A DNA stretch of 64,000 nt from Mycobacterium sp. AZCC_0083 (lineage in GTDB: Bacteria > Actinomycetota > Actinomycetes > Mycobacteriales > Mycobacteriaceae): assembly GCF_014202335.1 (NCBI RefSeq), contig NZ_JACHGP010000022.1:1-64000 (forward strand), given 5' to 3'. The notes under the pieces were generated by a model. It was not told the DNA's origin. It was given only the letters and a program-made list of their open reading frames with translations, and did no database searches. Below are positions 9,649 to 18,695 of the stretch, piece by piece (within the stretch, counting starts at the first letter, position 1; every line of letters starts with the position of its first letter). The translations under genes were made by a program, and so were the position numbers.

Positions 9649-11472
9649 TCAGAAGGTGGCGGAGACGGCGGGTTTCGGGTTTGGCATTTGTGCCTGTTGT
9701 GTTCGGTAGTGGGGGTGGGTGCCGTTGAGGGCGGCTTTGATTTGGATGGCGAGGTGGCGGGAGTAGGGGCGGCAGGAGGCGAAGCCGCCGCCGCTGAACC
9801 AGAGTGCTCGTTGGGCGGTGGGGCGGAAGGTGTTGGCGTATTCGCCGCGTTCGTCGAGTCCGATGATGCCGCCGATCTTGGCGGCGGTGTCGGGTCCGAA
9901 GTAGTTGGCTACGTTGGCTTGTTGGTTGAGGTAGCCGGTGGCCAGGATGACCGCGTCGAAGTCGATCAGGGTGCCGTCGTGCAGTTTGAGCCCGGAGGGC
10001 ACGAAGGTGTCGATGTCGTCGTATTGCATGAGCCCGATGTGGTGGTTGGCGATCAGTTCGGAGGCACCGACGTTGATGTAGTAGCCGCCGCGGTAGCGGT
10101 GCAGTTTCATGACGTAGCCGGTTTCGTCTTCCCCGGAGTCGATCTGCATGCCGGCTGCGCGTAGCTGCTGGAGCAGCTCGCCGTCGAGCTCGTTGGTCTT
10201 CTTGGTCAGGTTCATGCACAGTTGGATCAGCAGCGGGTTGGTGAAGTCCTGGGCGGAGAGCAGGTCGCATTCCTCGATCGGGCGCCCGTTGCTGTATTCG
10301 GCGAACGGGATGTTGGCGCTGTCGAGGTTGACGATCGTGGTCGAATCGCGCTGCGCCATGGTCACCTCGGCGCCGTGGCGGTGCATGTCGTAGGCCACGT
10401 CGTGGGCGCTGGTGCCCACCCCGATGATCAGCACGCGTTGGCCGGTGAAGTCGGTGCCGGTGCGGAACTGCGAGGTGTGCAGCACCGGCCCGGTGAAGCT
10501 GTCCAGCCCAGGTAGGGCGGGCCGGTTGGGGGTGCCGGCGTCGGCGCCGGTGGCCTGCACGATGTGTCGGGGCCGCAGCTGCTTTTCCGCACCGTCCACG
10601 CGCACCGTGACCGCCCAGCGCCGGTCGTGGTCGTCGTAGCGGGCCGAGACGAACTCGGTGCTGGTCCAAAACGGGATGTCCAGTGCCTCGACGTAATGCT
10701 CGAACCAGGCGGCCAGTCTGTCCTTGGGCAGGTATTCGGGAAACACGTCGGGAAATGGCAGCACCGGGAAGTGCACCACGTCGGTCTTGTTGTGCAGGGC
10801 CAGAAAGTCATAGCGTCGCCGCCAGTTGTCGCCCACCCGGGGATGGCGGTCGATGACCAAGGTGTCGACCCCCATCTGGCCCAGCTCAGCAGCGACCATC
10901 ACACCGGAATGCCCGCCACCGACCACCAACACGTCGGGGTCGCGGTCGGCGAACGCGAAACGCTGCGCGCGTCGTTGCGCCCAGGTCTGGGTGGTGGCGG
11001 TGCGGTCGAAGCCGATACCGGCTGGGCGCACACCGGCCGGTGCGGGCTGATCGCCGTGCAGGCAGGACAGCGTCGTCAGCATCGTCCAGGCCGACACCCC
11101 CACCGGACTGGAGTCATCGGCGACCAGCCGCACCACACCCTTGCCCAACCCATACTCGGTGGAAAAGGTGTGAAACGCCTCGATGACCTCGCGACCCAGA
11201 CGCTCGACACGCACCGGGGCACTGTTGTTGCCCGACACCGTGAAATTCTTCGGGTCGATATCGGCGACATCGCTCAACATCACCTCTGCCACCTCGGTGC
11301 GACCATGAACCCAGCCCACATCCCAGGACAACGCCACGATGTCACGCCAATAGCAGTCTTGGGTGAACAACGCCGCGACCGCCTGCACATCCTGGGCGGC
11401 CAACGCCTCGTTGAATACACCCAACCACCGGGCAACAACCGTCGACGGCTCCACCGAACGCATCCCGACCAT
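9649..11472 (-). CDS. flavin-dependent monooxygenase with N-terminal NTF2-like domain
   Basis: The ~607-residue product combines an N-terminal ~130-residue SnoaL/NTF2-like region (GVFNEALAAQDVQAVAALF, then DCYWRDIVALSWDVGWVHG) with a flavin-containing monooxygenase core. The FAD motif is VLVVGGGHSGVMVAAEL. The NADP motif is VLIIGVGTSAHDVAYDM. A fingerprint FTGPVLHTSQF matches the FMO version of FxGxxxHxxxF. Such enzymes oxygenate carbonyl, amine or sulfur substrates using NADPH, FAD and O2. The start at 11472 has GAGGTGA six bases upstream; a start at 11463 is also possible. A partial copy of the 3' end occurs in inverted orientation at 20600-20737. The nearest gene upstream is a divergent acyl-CoA ligase. 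Confidence 0.9.
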   Translation of the reverse strand: MVGMRSVEPSTVVARWLGVFNEALAAQDVQAVAALFTQDCYWRDIVALSWDVGWVHGRTEVAEVMLSDVADIDPKNFTVSGNNSAPVRVERLGREVIEAFHTFSTEYGLGKGVVRLVADDSSPVGVSAWTMLTTLSCLHGDQPAPAGVRPAGIGFDRTATTQTWAQRRAQRFAFADRDPDVLVVGGGHSGVMVAAELGQMGVDTLVIDRHPRVGDNWRRRYDFLALHNKTDVVHFPVLPFPDVFPEYLPKDRLAAWFEHYVEALDIPFWTSTEFVSARYDDHDRRWAVTVRVDGAEKQLRPRHIVQATGADAGTPNRPALPGLDSFTGPVLHTSQFRTGTDFTGQRVLIIGVGTSAHDVAYDMHRHGAEVTMAQRDSTTIVNLDSANIPFAEYSNGRPIEECDLLSAQDFTNPLLIQLCMNLTKKTNELDGELLQQLRAAGMQIDSGEDETGYVMKLHRYRGGYYINVGASELIANHHIGLMQYDDIDTFVPSGLKLHDGTLIDFDAVILATGYLNQQANVANYFGPDTAAKIGGIIGLDERGEYANTFRPTAQRALWFSGGGFASCRPYSRHLAIQIKAALNGTHPHYRTQQAQMPNPKPAVSATF

Positions 11473-12101
11473 CTCAATCACCTCACTCGAAAAGCCCCCC
11501 AACCGCGCCCACCAGGGACACCAGTCAAACAGGCACAACACCAACACATTGACGACCACCACATCCGGTGATCCCCTACAACCCTGCACCCGCACAACAA
11601 CACCAACCACTCCCAAACACTCCTAGTAGCACCACAACCCCACCCAACCCACCAACACCAACAACCAACAACCAACGCAGATACCTGGTGGGCTGGGCTG
11701 TGGTGAGCTGATCACGACCTCGACAAGTTCAACGGCTGTGGGCGGCAACTGAATACTGACCACTGCGCGGCGACAACTGATCAGTTTTCGGTTGCCGTTG
11801 ACAACGGCAAGACAACGACCGGCATCGGCGTCCGTGGGACGCATCGCCGGAAGCACTGCAACGGAGGAATTCTTGGCTAAGAGTCCGCTGTCGCATACAC
11901 GCCCGGGCGCGTGGGTGAGAGAGCCGGGCGCGGGGCGGCGCACCTTCATTGATTGGACTGGGCGGCGTGAATGGTAGTACTCGTACTAGGAGTCCTGGGG
12001 ACTGTTTGGAACCGCGCCCCCTAACTGACACTGGACATAAGACCGCCCAAAGTCGGCAACCACTCCGAATCATCACCACGGGAAACGGGGCATCTCATGA
12101 A
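11473..12101. promoter_or_regulatory. 0.63 kb divergent intergenic region
   Basis: This region separates the monooxygenase (-) from the acyl-CoA ligase (+) and must carry both promoters. It includes an A/C-rich run at 11634-11680 (repeated ACCAACA units). No intact gene or clear operator was recognised. Confidence 0.4.
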
Positions 12102-13709
12102 ATGGCAACCCGGCCGGGCGGTTCGTCGGTGATGGGCCGTCACCAAATCGACTCTGAACGACCAGATTTTGCGCGCAGCCAGAACTGGGCGAATCAACTC
12201 GTTCGGCACGCACTGATGCAGCCGAACGCTACGGCGCTGCGATACCTCGGGCACACGTCGACCTGGGCCGAGCTGGATCGTCGGGTGAATGCGCTCGCCG
12301 ACGCCCTGAGCCGGCGCGGGGTGGGTTTCGGAGACCGGGTGATGATCCTGATGCTGAACCGCCCAGAATTCGTCGAATCCATGCTGGCGGCCAATACGCT
12401 CGGGGCGATCGCCGTGCCCGTCAACTTCCGGCTAACCTCGCCGGAAATCACGTTTCTGGCACGAGATTGCGGCGCGCAGGTCGTCGTCACGGAGCCTTCG
12501 CTCGCCTCGGTGGCCACCGATGTGCGTTCCGCCGTGCCGGCACTGACGACCGTCGTCGTGGTGGGGTCGGCCACGGGAGACGAGGTGATCGGGTACGAGG
12601 ATTTGATCGCCGAGCATGGGAAAGCCCATGTCGTCGTGGACGTTCCCAATGACAGCGCGGCGTTGATCATGTACACCTCGGGGACCACCGGGTCTCCCAA
12701 GGGCGCGGTGCTGACTCACACGAATCTCACCGGGCAGGCAATGACGGCGATGTATGCCATCGGGGCGGACATCAACGGCGACGTCGGGTTCGTCGGCGTA
12801 CCCCTGTTTCACATCGCCGGCATCGGCGCCACGCTGGGCGGTCTGATGTTGGGCACCCCGACGGTGATCTATCCACTCGGCGCGTTCGACCCGGGTCACC
12901 TGTTGGACGTGCTCGCGGCCGAGAAGGTCACCGTGATCTTCCTGGTGCCCGCACAGTGGCAGGCGGTGTGTGCGGTACAACGGGCCGGACCGCGGAACGT
13001 CAGCCTTCGCGCGCTCTTGTGGGGTGCGGCGCCGGCATCGGACACTCTGCTGAGGCAGATGTCGGAGAGGTTCCCCGGAGCCCAGATCCTGGCGATGTTC
13101 GGTCAAACCGAGATGTCAGCCGTCACCTGCGTCCTACTGGGCCAGGACGCGCTGCGGAAACGCGGTTCCGTGGGCAAGGTGATACCCACCGTCGCCGCGA
13201 GAGTGGTGGACGAGAACATGAACGACGTCCCGATCGGCGACGTCGGTGAGATCGTCTACCGGGCTCCCACGCTGATGGCCGGGTACTGGAACGATCCACA
13301 GGCCACCGCAGAGGCGCTCGCCGGCGGCTGGTTCCACTCCGGCGACCTGGTACGGCTCGACGACGAAGGCTACGTCTGGGTCGTCGACCGCAAGAAGGAC
13401 ATGATCATCTCGGGCGGTGAGAACATCTACTGCGCCGAGGTGGAGAACGTCCTCGCCAGCCATCCCGCTATCGCCGAAGTAGCGGTCATCGGTCGTCCCC
13501 ACGAGAAATGGGGCGAGGTTCCGATAGCGGTCGTCGCAGTGGTGAACCATTCTCTGCAACTCGCCGACCTCGACGAGCTCCTGACCGCACGACTCGCCAG
13601 CTACAAGCACCCGAAAGGGTTGGAGATCGTCGCAGCACTACCGCGCAACCCCAGTGGCAAGGTATTGAAAACCGAGTTGCGGAAACGATTTTCAGCCGAA
13701 GGACCCTGA
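12102..13709 (+). CDS. acyl-CoA synthetase (FadD-type AMP-forming ligase)
   Basis: The ~535-residue product has the standard adenylate-forming motifs. These are the phosphate loop YTSGTTGSPKGAV, FGQTEMS, the GWFHSGDLVRLDDEGYVWVV region with the hinge VDRKKDMIISGGENIY, and the C-terminal lysine motif PRNPSGKVLKTEL. Such enzymes activate a fatty or aromatic acid as acyl-AMP and then acyl-CoA. The sequence resembles the FadD group used in lipid, cholesterol or xenobiotic catabolism. I used ATG 12102; ATG 12132 is also reasonable, and upstream in-frame starts to 11949 are unlikely. Neighbouring dehydrogenases and the monooxygenase suggest a catabolic gene group, but no single operon is evident. 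Confidence 0.9.
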   Translation: MATRPGGSSVMGRHQIDSERPDFARSQNWANQLVRHALMQPNATALRYLGHTSTWAELDRRVNALADALSRRGVGFGDRVMILMLNRPEFVESMLAANTLGAIAVPVNFRLTSPEITFLARDCGAQVVVTEPSLASVATDVRSAVPALTTVVVVGSATGDEVIGYEDLIAEHGKAHVVVDVPNDSAALIMYTSGTTGSPKGAVLTHTNLTGQAMTAMYAIGADINGDVGFVGVPLFHIAGIGATLGGLMLGTPTVIYPLGAFDPGHLLDVLAAEKVTVIFLVPAQWQAVCAVQRAGPRNVSLRALLWGAAPASDTLLRQMSERFPGAQILAMFGQTEMSAVTCVLLGQDALRKRGSVGKVIPTVAARVVDENMNDVPIGDVGEIVYRAPTLMAGYWNDPQATAEALAGGWFHSGDLVRLDDEGYVWVVDRKKDMIISGGENIYCAEVENVLASHPAIAEVAVIGRPHEKWGEVPIAVVAVVNHSLQLADLDELLTARLASYKHPKGLEIVAALPRNPSGKVLKTELRKRFSAEGP

Positions 13710-14031
13710 CGAGAACACGGGTCCCTCCAATCGTAGCGACCGTAAGAAGGGGGTGCCGCATTCTCATGACGGCCCGTCGATGAGGAAGTCGCACGGACGC
13801 CCAAGACGGAGCGTTTGCCTGCGCCATCGTGGCATCACCTCTCAAGTCGATCCGCGCCTGCCGGCTACGCGCGTTTTCCTTGGGGCGCTTGCCAACAACG
13901 CTGAGGCGGCCCGCTGGTCGTATACAAGTCGCGTTGGCGACTTTCACGCATCACCGTCAGGCGAGGTCAGAGGCTTGAGCAGAGCCAGCGCAGGGCAGGT
14001 ATCCAGGCGAATGACGTTCGGTGTGCTCATC
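13710..14031. other. 0.32 kb convergent intergenic stretch
   Basis: The stretch lies between the 3' ends of the ligase (+) and a dehydrogenase (-). I see no gene, and no strong hairpin with a U-tract was identified. Confidence 0.4.
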
Positions 14032-14760
14032 TCAGATCACTCCTCCGTTGGCATAGATGACTTGGCCGTTGATCCAGCGCGCGGGTCCGGCGATAAAGGC
14101 GACGGTTTCGGCGACGTCGGCCGGCTCGCCCAGGCGCTCCAGCGGGGACATGCTGCGCAGGTTGTCGATGGCCTGCTGCGGCTTTCCGTCGAGGAACAGC
14201 GGTGTAGCGGTCGGCCCTGGCGCGACGGCGTTGACGGTCACATCGCGGCCCCGCAACTCCTTTGCCAGGATCAGGGTCATCGCGTCGACGGCGCCCTTCG
14301 TCGCCGCATAGGCCGTATATGTCGTCAACGCCAGCTTGGTGACCGAGCTCGAGAAGTTAATGATGGCCCCGCCTCTTCGGACCCGCTTTGCGGCCTGCTG
14401 GCTGACGACGAACGTGCCCCGCACATTGGTGCGGTGCATCCGATCGAAGTCGTCGAGGTTCAATTCGGCCAGCGGCGAGAGAAGCATGATGCCTGCGGTG
14501 TTGACCACCACGTCGACACCACCGAACTCCGCTTCGACCTGATCGAACAGGGCGGCGACCTGGGTTTCATCCGCGACATCGGCGCCGACCACCATGGCGC
14601 GGCCCCCTGCGGCGACGATCTCGTCGGCGACCGCCCTGGCTCGGTCCCGGTTATCCGCGTAGTGCACGGCCACGGCCATGCCCGCGTGGGCTAGGCGGGC
14701 GGCGACGGCGTGGCCGATGCCGCCCGAGGCTCCGGTGACGATGGCAACACGGTCAGTCAT
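14032..14760 (-). CDS. short-chain dehydrogenase (3-oxoacyl-ACP reductase-like)
   Basis: The 242-residue product begins MTDRVAIVTGASGGIGHAVA, with the classical TGxxxGIG motif. An Ala-Asp pair (VVGADVADE), NTAGI, the catalytic serine (INFSSSVTKLA) and YAATKGA (Tyr-x-x-x-Lys) complete the active site. The C-terminus INGQVIYANGGVI is typical of the classical SDR/FabG-like group. The start at 14760 has AAGGAGACTGAG directly upstream. It is divergent from a TetR gene, with 83 bases between the starts, so TetR repression of this gene is likely. The substrate is unknown. Confidence 0.92.
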   Translation of the reverse strand: MTDRVAIVTGASGGIGHAVAARLAHAGMAVAVHYADNRDRARAVADEIVAAGGRAMVVGADVADETQVAALFDQVEAEFGGVDVVVNTAGIMLLSPLAELNLDDFDRMHRTNVRGTFVVSQQAAKRVRRGGAIINFSSSVTKLALTTYTAYAATKGAVDAMTLILAKELRGRDVTVNAVAPGPTATPLFLDGKPQQAIDNLRSMSPLERLGEPADVAETVAFIAGPARWINGQVIYANGGVI

Positions 14761-14804
14761 CTCAGTCTCCTTGATTGCGTATGTTGCGTCCATATAACCA
14801 CTAA

Positions 14805-14821
14805 ATGTACGATTCGTCCAT
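14805..14821. promoter_or_regulatory. candidate TetR operator (imperfect palindrome)
   Basis: The 17-bp element ATGTACGATTCGTCCAT is an imperfect palindrome lying between the divergent dehydrogenase and TetR starts. The word CGTCCATAT occurs here at 14816-14824 and again at 14788-14796, which gives two half-site-like direct repeats. Position and symmetry fit a TetR-family operator controlling both genes. Confidence 0.5.
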
Positions 14822-14843
14822 ATATTCCCCGGAGAGGACGTGC

Positions 14844-15437
14844 ATGACCACAGATCGGCCCCGGCGCGGGCGTGGGCGGCGGCCTGCCCCCGAGGTGCGC
14901 GAGGAGATCCTCGAGGCCGCGGCCGAACTGCTGTTCGCCGAGGGAATGGGTGCATTCACGATCGAGAAGGTCGCGAACCGCTCCGGTGCCAGCAAGATGA
15001 CGATCTACAAGTGGTGGCCGTCCAGGGGCGCACTGGCGCTCGACAGCTATTTCCACAAAGTCGCACCCGAGCTCGCGTTTGCGGACTCTGGCGACATCGA
15101 GGCCTACCTGCGCGCGCAGATGAACACCTTCCTGCGCGTGATCTGTGACAGCCCAGCGGGCCAGCTGATCGCCGAGCTGATCGGACAGGCTCAGTCCGAT
15201 CCCGAGCTGAAGGCTGCATATCTGCAACGGTATTCGTCGCCGCGCCGCGCATTGGCCTGTGCTGCCATCGAAAGGGCGAAGGAACGCGGGCAGCTGCGCG
15301 AGAGCCTGGACCCAGAGACGGTGGTGGATCAGTTGTGGGGCGCCTGCTACCACCGGCTGCTGCTGCCTGATCAGCCGCTGACGCGTGACTTCGTTGATGC
15401 ATTGGTGGACAACCTTTTTCGTGGTATCGGACAATGA
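14844..15437 (+). CDS. TetR family transcriptional regulator
   Basis: The 197-residue product has an Arg-rich N-terminus (RPRRGRGRRPAPEVREEI) and then the TetR helix-turn-helix (FTIEKVANRSGASKMTIYKW then WPSRGAL). The C-terminal helical ligand domain contains ELIGQAQSDPELKAAY and a TetR_C pattern (ERGQLRESLDPETVVDQLWG). The start at 14844 follows GGAGAGGACGTGC; the in-frame ATG at 14805 falls in the putative operator and is less likely. It is divergent from the dehydrogenase gene and is probably its local repressor. The inducer is unknown. Confidence 0.92.
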   Translation: MTTDRPRRGRGRRPAPEVREEILEAAAELLFAEGMGAFTIEKVANRSGASKMTIYKWWPSRGALALDSYFHKVAPELAFADSGDIEAYLRAQMNTFLRVICDSPAGQLIAELIGQAQSDPELKAAYLQRYSSPRRALACAAIERAKERGQLRESLDPETVVDQLWGACYHRLLLPDQPLTRDFVDALVDNLFRGIGQ

Positions 15438-15685
15438 GCGGACCGGCCGGATCGCTCCGGTTTGGCCTTGCATCTTTCGATGTCGTGAGCATTCCAGCGA
15501 CAACGTGACCGTGGTGTCCACGATCACCGGGACGACGTTCGGTAAAGGTTATGCGGCAGGGTTATTCGACGAAGGGTGACCCTGGCCACTTCGGGCTGGG
15601 GTTGGCGTGGTGGGCCAGGTGGTGAAGGGGCACGGGGCACGTTGACCGCTGATGTGACCTATGGGTCGGTGGTGGCGGTGAAATC
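15438..15685. other. intergenic stretch after the TetR gene
   Basis: About 250 bases with no recognisable gene. It leads into a decayed response regulator. Confidence 0.4.
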
Positions 15686-16160
15686 GTGATCAGTGTGCCG
15701 ATCACCGAGGACGAGCCGCTGATCGCCGAGGCGCACGGCACATATCGCGGCCGGCTGCGGGGCGCTTCGGTGGCAGCCGTCGCGCACATCGCCCGCGACG
15801 CGATGCGTGCCGCATCGGATGCGGAGGCAGGTGACGCGCCGGCCGACCCAGTGGTGCTCGACACCGGGCTGCCCGACGCGAACGGTATGGCGCCGGCGGC
15901 GGACCTGCCGGGGACTGCGGACGGCCCCGACATCATGCGGTCACCTCCGAACGTGAACTGGAGATGGTGTATATCTCCTCAAGCCGTTCACCTTCGCGGC
16001 GTTCCGGGACCGGCCCGAGCACTGGTCGCCGCTACCGGCAGGCGCTGCCGGCTCGGACCGACGCGGCCAGCCAGACCGAGGTCGACCGCGTGCTGACCGA
16101 ATTACGTGTCGGCTCAGACAGATCCGCGGCGCCCAAGGGTGTCGCGGCGGGGACCGACTA
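15686..16160 (+). pseudogene. decayed response regulator (CitB/DctR type)
   Basis: The frame starts ISVPITEDEPLIAEAHGTYR and contains VLDTGLPDANGMAPAADL. This is a receiver domain with the acidic pair (EDE) and the phospho-acceptor aspartate (VLDTGLPD). Continuation needs frame changes. The conserved lysine loop (LLKPFTFAAFRDR) is readable near 15980-16010 in one frame, and the linker (YRQALPARTDAASQTEVDRV then LTELRVGSDRSAAPKGVAA) in another. The C-terminal helix-turn-helix is absent. Frameshifts and deletions therefore destroyed the gene. Intact relatives work with a sensor kinase controlling citrate or dicarboxylate uptake; no such kinase or transporter is seen here. Confidence 0.7.
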
Positions 16161-16279
16161 CGGTAGCGCCGACCGACAGCCGCTGTACCTGGCGCTAGTT
16201 GCACCCCCGAAAGCGACCGCCTCTGTCCACCGGCACGCCGTGCACGTACGTACAGATGCGGTCGCTGGCGGGAAGCCCG

Positions 16280-17788
16280 TTACCCTCGGCGGATCAGCTC
16301 GGCGCCGCGTTCGGCGATGGCATACACGGTGGCCACCGTGTTGTTCGACGGCAGCGAGGGCATCACCGACGCGTCCACCACCCGCAGCCCGTCGAGGCCG
16401 TGCACACGCAGCGCACTGTCCACCACGGACTCGTCGGTCTCACCCATCGCGCAAGTCCCCACCGGATGGTAATACGACGCCGTCGTCGCGCGCACGAAGC
16501 CGCGAAGCGACTGTTCGTCGTTGACCGAAGGACCCGGAGCGAACTCCTCGGCTCGCCACGAGTCGAGCGCGGGTGCATTGCCGATCTCGCGGGCGATCCT
16601 GAATCCCTCGAGCATGGTGTGCATGTCGCGGTCGTCGCCGAGAAAGTTCGGGTCGACGATCGGCGCCAACTCGGGGCCGCGCCCGGCGAGCCGGACGGTG
16701 CCGCGGCTGTGTGGCTGCAGCGCGCAGACGCCGATCAAATAGGTGTCCGGCACGTCGAGTCCGATGACCGCAGCGGAATCGACGAACAGGATCTGCAGGT
16801 CTGGTGCACCGCTGTTGGCGGCTGTGCGGAGGACTCCCATCACCTCGCCGTGGTTGTTCCGGGCCGCAGGGACCGACCTCGCGGCGCGGTAGATGACCCC
16901 GGTCATCGGGTGATCCTGCAGATTCGACCCGACCGCGGGCAAGTCGTGCACGACGCTGACCCCGGCCGCGTGAAGCTCTGCTCCGGGTCCGATGCCCGAC
17001 AGCATCAGCAGATGCGGCGATCCGATGCCGCCAGCGGCGACGATGACTTCACTCGCGCGTGCGGTGACCACTTCCCCACCACCGGTGTGGTATTCGATCC
17101 CGGTGCAGCGTCCAGCGTCGACGAGGACGCGATGTACCACCGCATCGGCGACCAAGTCGAGGTTGGGCCGTAGCAGCGCAGGCAACAGATAGGCGTCCGC
17201 GGCGCTCTGACGCTTTCCGTCGGCGATGGTCAGATCCGCAGGCGCGAACCCGGTCTCGAGTCCGCCGCTGACATCCTTGGCGCGGCGGTGGCCCAACTGA
17301 ACGGCAGCAACCAGCGCGGCGGCGAGCACTTCGTTGACCGGATTCGCCGGTGCGACCACCAACGGACCGTCCGCACCTCGGAGTGCGGGTTCGCCGTGAG
17401 CGGCCGTCTCGCTGCGTTTGAAGTACGGCAGAAGGTCGTCGAATGCCCATCCCTTCGCGCCGAACTGGTCCCAGTCGGCATAACTGTCCCGATGCCCGCG
17501 CGCGAACATCATCGCGTTGATCGCCGAGGATCCTCCGACACCGCGACCGCGGGCCAGATGGATGGCGGTTCCCGTACCCGCCTGCACGGTGGTGAGGTGG
17601 CCTAGGTCAGCCGGGCTGCGGAGCAGCGTCTGCCACTCCGGTGGATTCGCGCTGGCCAGCGGTTGCGTCGCGGCCCCGGCCTCGACCACCAGTACACGGA
17701 CGTCGGCATCCACGGACAGCCTCGCTGCCAACACGGAACCGGCGGTTCCGGCGCCAACGACGATGACGTCATACGAGTCTCTTGACAT
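16280..17788 (-). CDS. GMC family FAD-dependent oxidoreductase
   Basis: The 502-residue product starts MSRDSYDVIVVGAGTAGSVL, with the FAD-binding GxGxxG. It contains the GMC signature GRGVGGSSAINAMMFARGHR and the C-terminal catalytic histidine region SYYHPVGTCAMG. NNTVATVYAIAERGAELI closes the domain. It is similar in size to choline dehydrogenase or alcohol oxidase members. Family enzymes oxidise primary or secondary alcohols using FAD and pass electrons to quinones, dyes or O2. The start at 17788 has GAGGAG upstream; the annotated-type upstream ATG at 17803 is less well placed. A TetR helix-turn-helix remnant and an IclR-like gene lie divergent upstream. Confidence 0.92.
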   Translation of the reverse strand: MSRDSYDVIVVGAGTAGSVLAARLSVDADVRVLVVEAGAATQPLASANPPEWQTLLRSPADLGHLTTVQAGTGTAIHLARGRGVGGSSAINAMMFARGHRDSYADWDQFGAKGWAFDDLLPYFKRSETAAHGEPALRGADGPLVVAPANPVNEVLAAALVAAVQLGHRRAKDVSGGLETGFAPADLTIADGKRQSAADAYLLPALLRPNLDLVADAVVHRVLVDAGRCTGIEYHTGGGEVVTARASEVIVAAGGIGSPHLLMLSGIGPGAELHAAGVSVVHDLPAVGSNLQDHPMTGVIYRAARSVPAARNNHGEVMGVLRTAANSGAPDLQILFVDSAAVIGLDVPDTYLIGVCALQPHSRGTVRLAGRGPELAPIVDPNFLGDDRDMHTMLEGFRIAREIGNAPALDSWRAEEFAPGPSVNDEQSLRGFVRATTASYYHPVGTCAMGETDESVVDSALRVHGLDGLRVVDASVMPSLPSNNTVATVYAIAERGAELIRRG

Positions 17789-17929
17789 GCGGTTACTCCT
17801 CAATACTTCTAGTGACAGCTACTTAAACGCAAACACCAAGCGCTTCCGTCGGTACTGTGACATTGTTATCATTGGAAACATCGCTGAGACTCCCGAACGG
17901 ACAGCGCCGCCCGCGGTTCGGATGCTGGG

Positions 17930-18040
17930 GCGGTGGCCGCGGCTGCGGGCGTTCACCCACGGACGATCTACCGTTGGTTCGGCGATGAAGACGGCCTACT
18001 CGAAGCCCGCGCCGCGCTACCCGTGCGGCGACTAGGATGA
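17930..18040 (+). pseudogene. remnant of a TetR-type helix-turn-helix
   Basis: A short frame reads AVAAAAGVHPRTIYRWFGDE then DGLLEARAALPVRRLG-stop. This is the helix-turn-helix and following loop of a TetR-like regulator with no N-terminal start and no ligand domain. It ends eight bases before the IclR-like start. It was presumably once a regulator of the divergent oxidoreductase. Confidence 0.5.
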
Positions 18041-18047
18041 CGGCATC

Positions 18048-18455
18048 ATGGCGGATGCTTCTGAGGAAACCGCGACGACCAACGTCGGCGCCGCGGCGTC
18101 CTCACCTCGCCCGCGTCAGCTTTCACCGGGTATCAAACCGCTGCTGGTATTGAGCAAGATTTCCGGGATCCTCGATGCCTTCTCACTGGCCAGGCCGGTG
18201 CTGACGTTGAGCGAATTACGCTACGCCACTGGCTTTCCGACGTCGACAGTGCAGCGGTTGGTGGCCAATCTGGTCGCCGAGGGATTCCTGGAACGCGACG
18301 AGGATCGCTATCGCATCGGCGCGAAGATGGCCTATTGGGCCGAAGCGGTCATTGACTTCGTCGATTCTACTTCCGAGGGGGTGGGGCTCAGCGCGCGTGA
18401 GTGCCGACATCGGCGCCTGTGCTTTGGCGTCCCGGACGGGCGATCAGTTCGTTGA
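18048..18455 (+). pseudogene. truncated IclR family regulator
   Basis: Residues about 25-100 form an IclR winged helix (LVLSKISGILDAFSLARPVL, TLSELRYATGFPTSTVQRLV, ANLVAEGFLERDEDRYRIGA). The expected ~170-residue effector-binding domain is missing. After ...VIDFVDSTSEG the frame becomes unrelated sequence and stops at residue 135, and no IclR C-terminal motif is readable in other frames before 18690. A deletion has probably fused the DNA-binding part to noncoding sequence. A shortened protein could still bind DNA, so function is not excluded. In intact form it would likely have controlled the downstream amidohydrolase or upstream oxidoreductase. Confidence 0.65.
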
Positions 18456-18695
18456 CGTCGACGTGCGGGGTTGCTCGATCAGCGATTCCGGTTTTGACGA
18501 CGCCCTCCGATACCGTCGTCACGTAGCCAGGCCCACCCGTCCGCCGCGATGGGGGGAGCTGGCCGGGTGGATCGCGAGCCCGTCAGCGCCTGGTCGCGGC
18601 GCCACCATTGTCGTGCACGGCACTCCCGGGGTAGTAAGAACGGCGGGCACCATCGGGGAGCGTCTGACATTTGTCCGAGACGTGAAGGGATTTCG

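Noticed and set aside
9259..10164. Plus-strand frame antisense to the flavin monooxygenase
   Set aside because: It is a shadow of the monooxygenase frame; the Val/Gly-rich product has no domain.
10564..11571. Plus-strand frame antisense to the monooxygenase N-terminal half
   Set aside because: The minus-strand enzyme has clear FAD and NADP motifs over the same DNA; this frame has none.
11634..11700. A/C-rich repeated ACCAACA units as a possible origin or iteron array
   Set aside because: The units are irregular and few, with no nearby replication gene.
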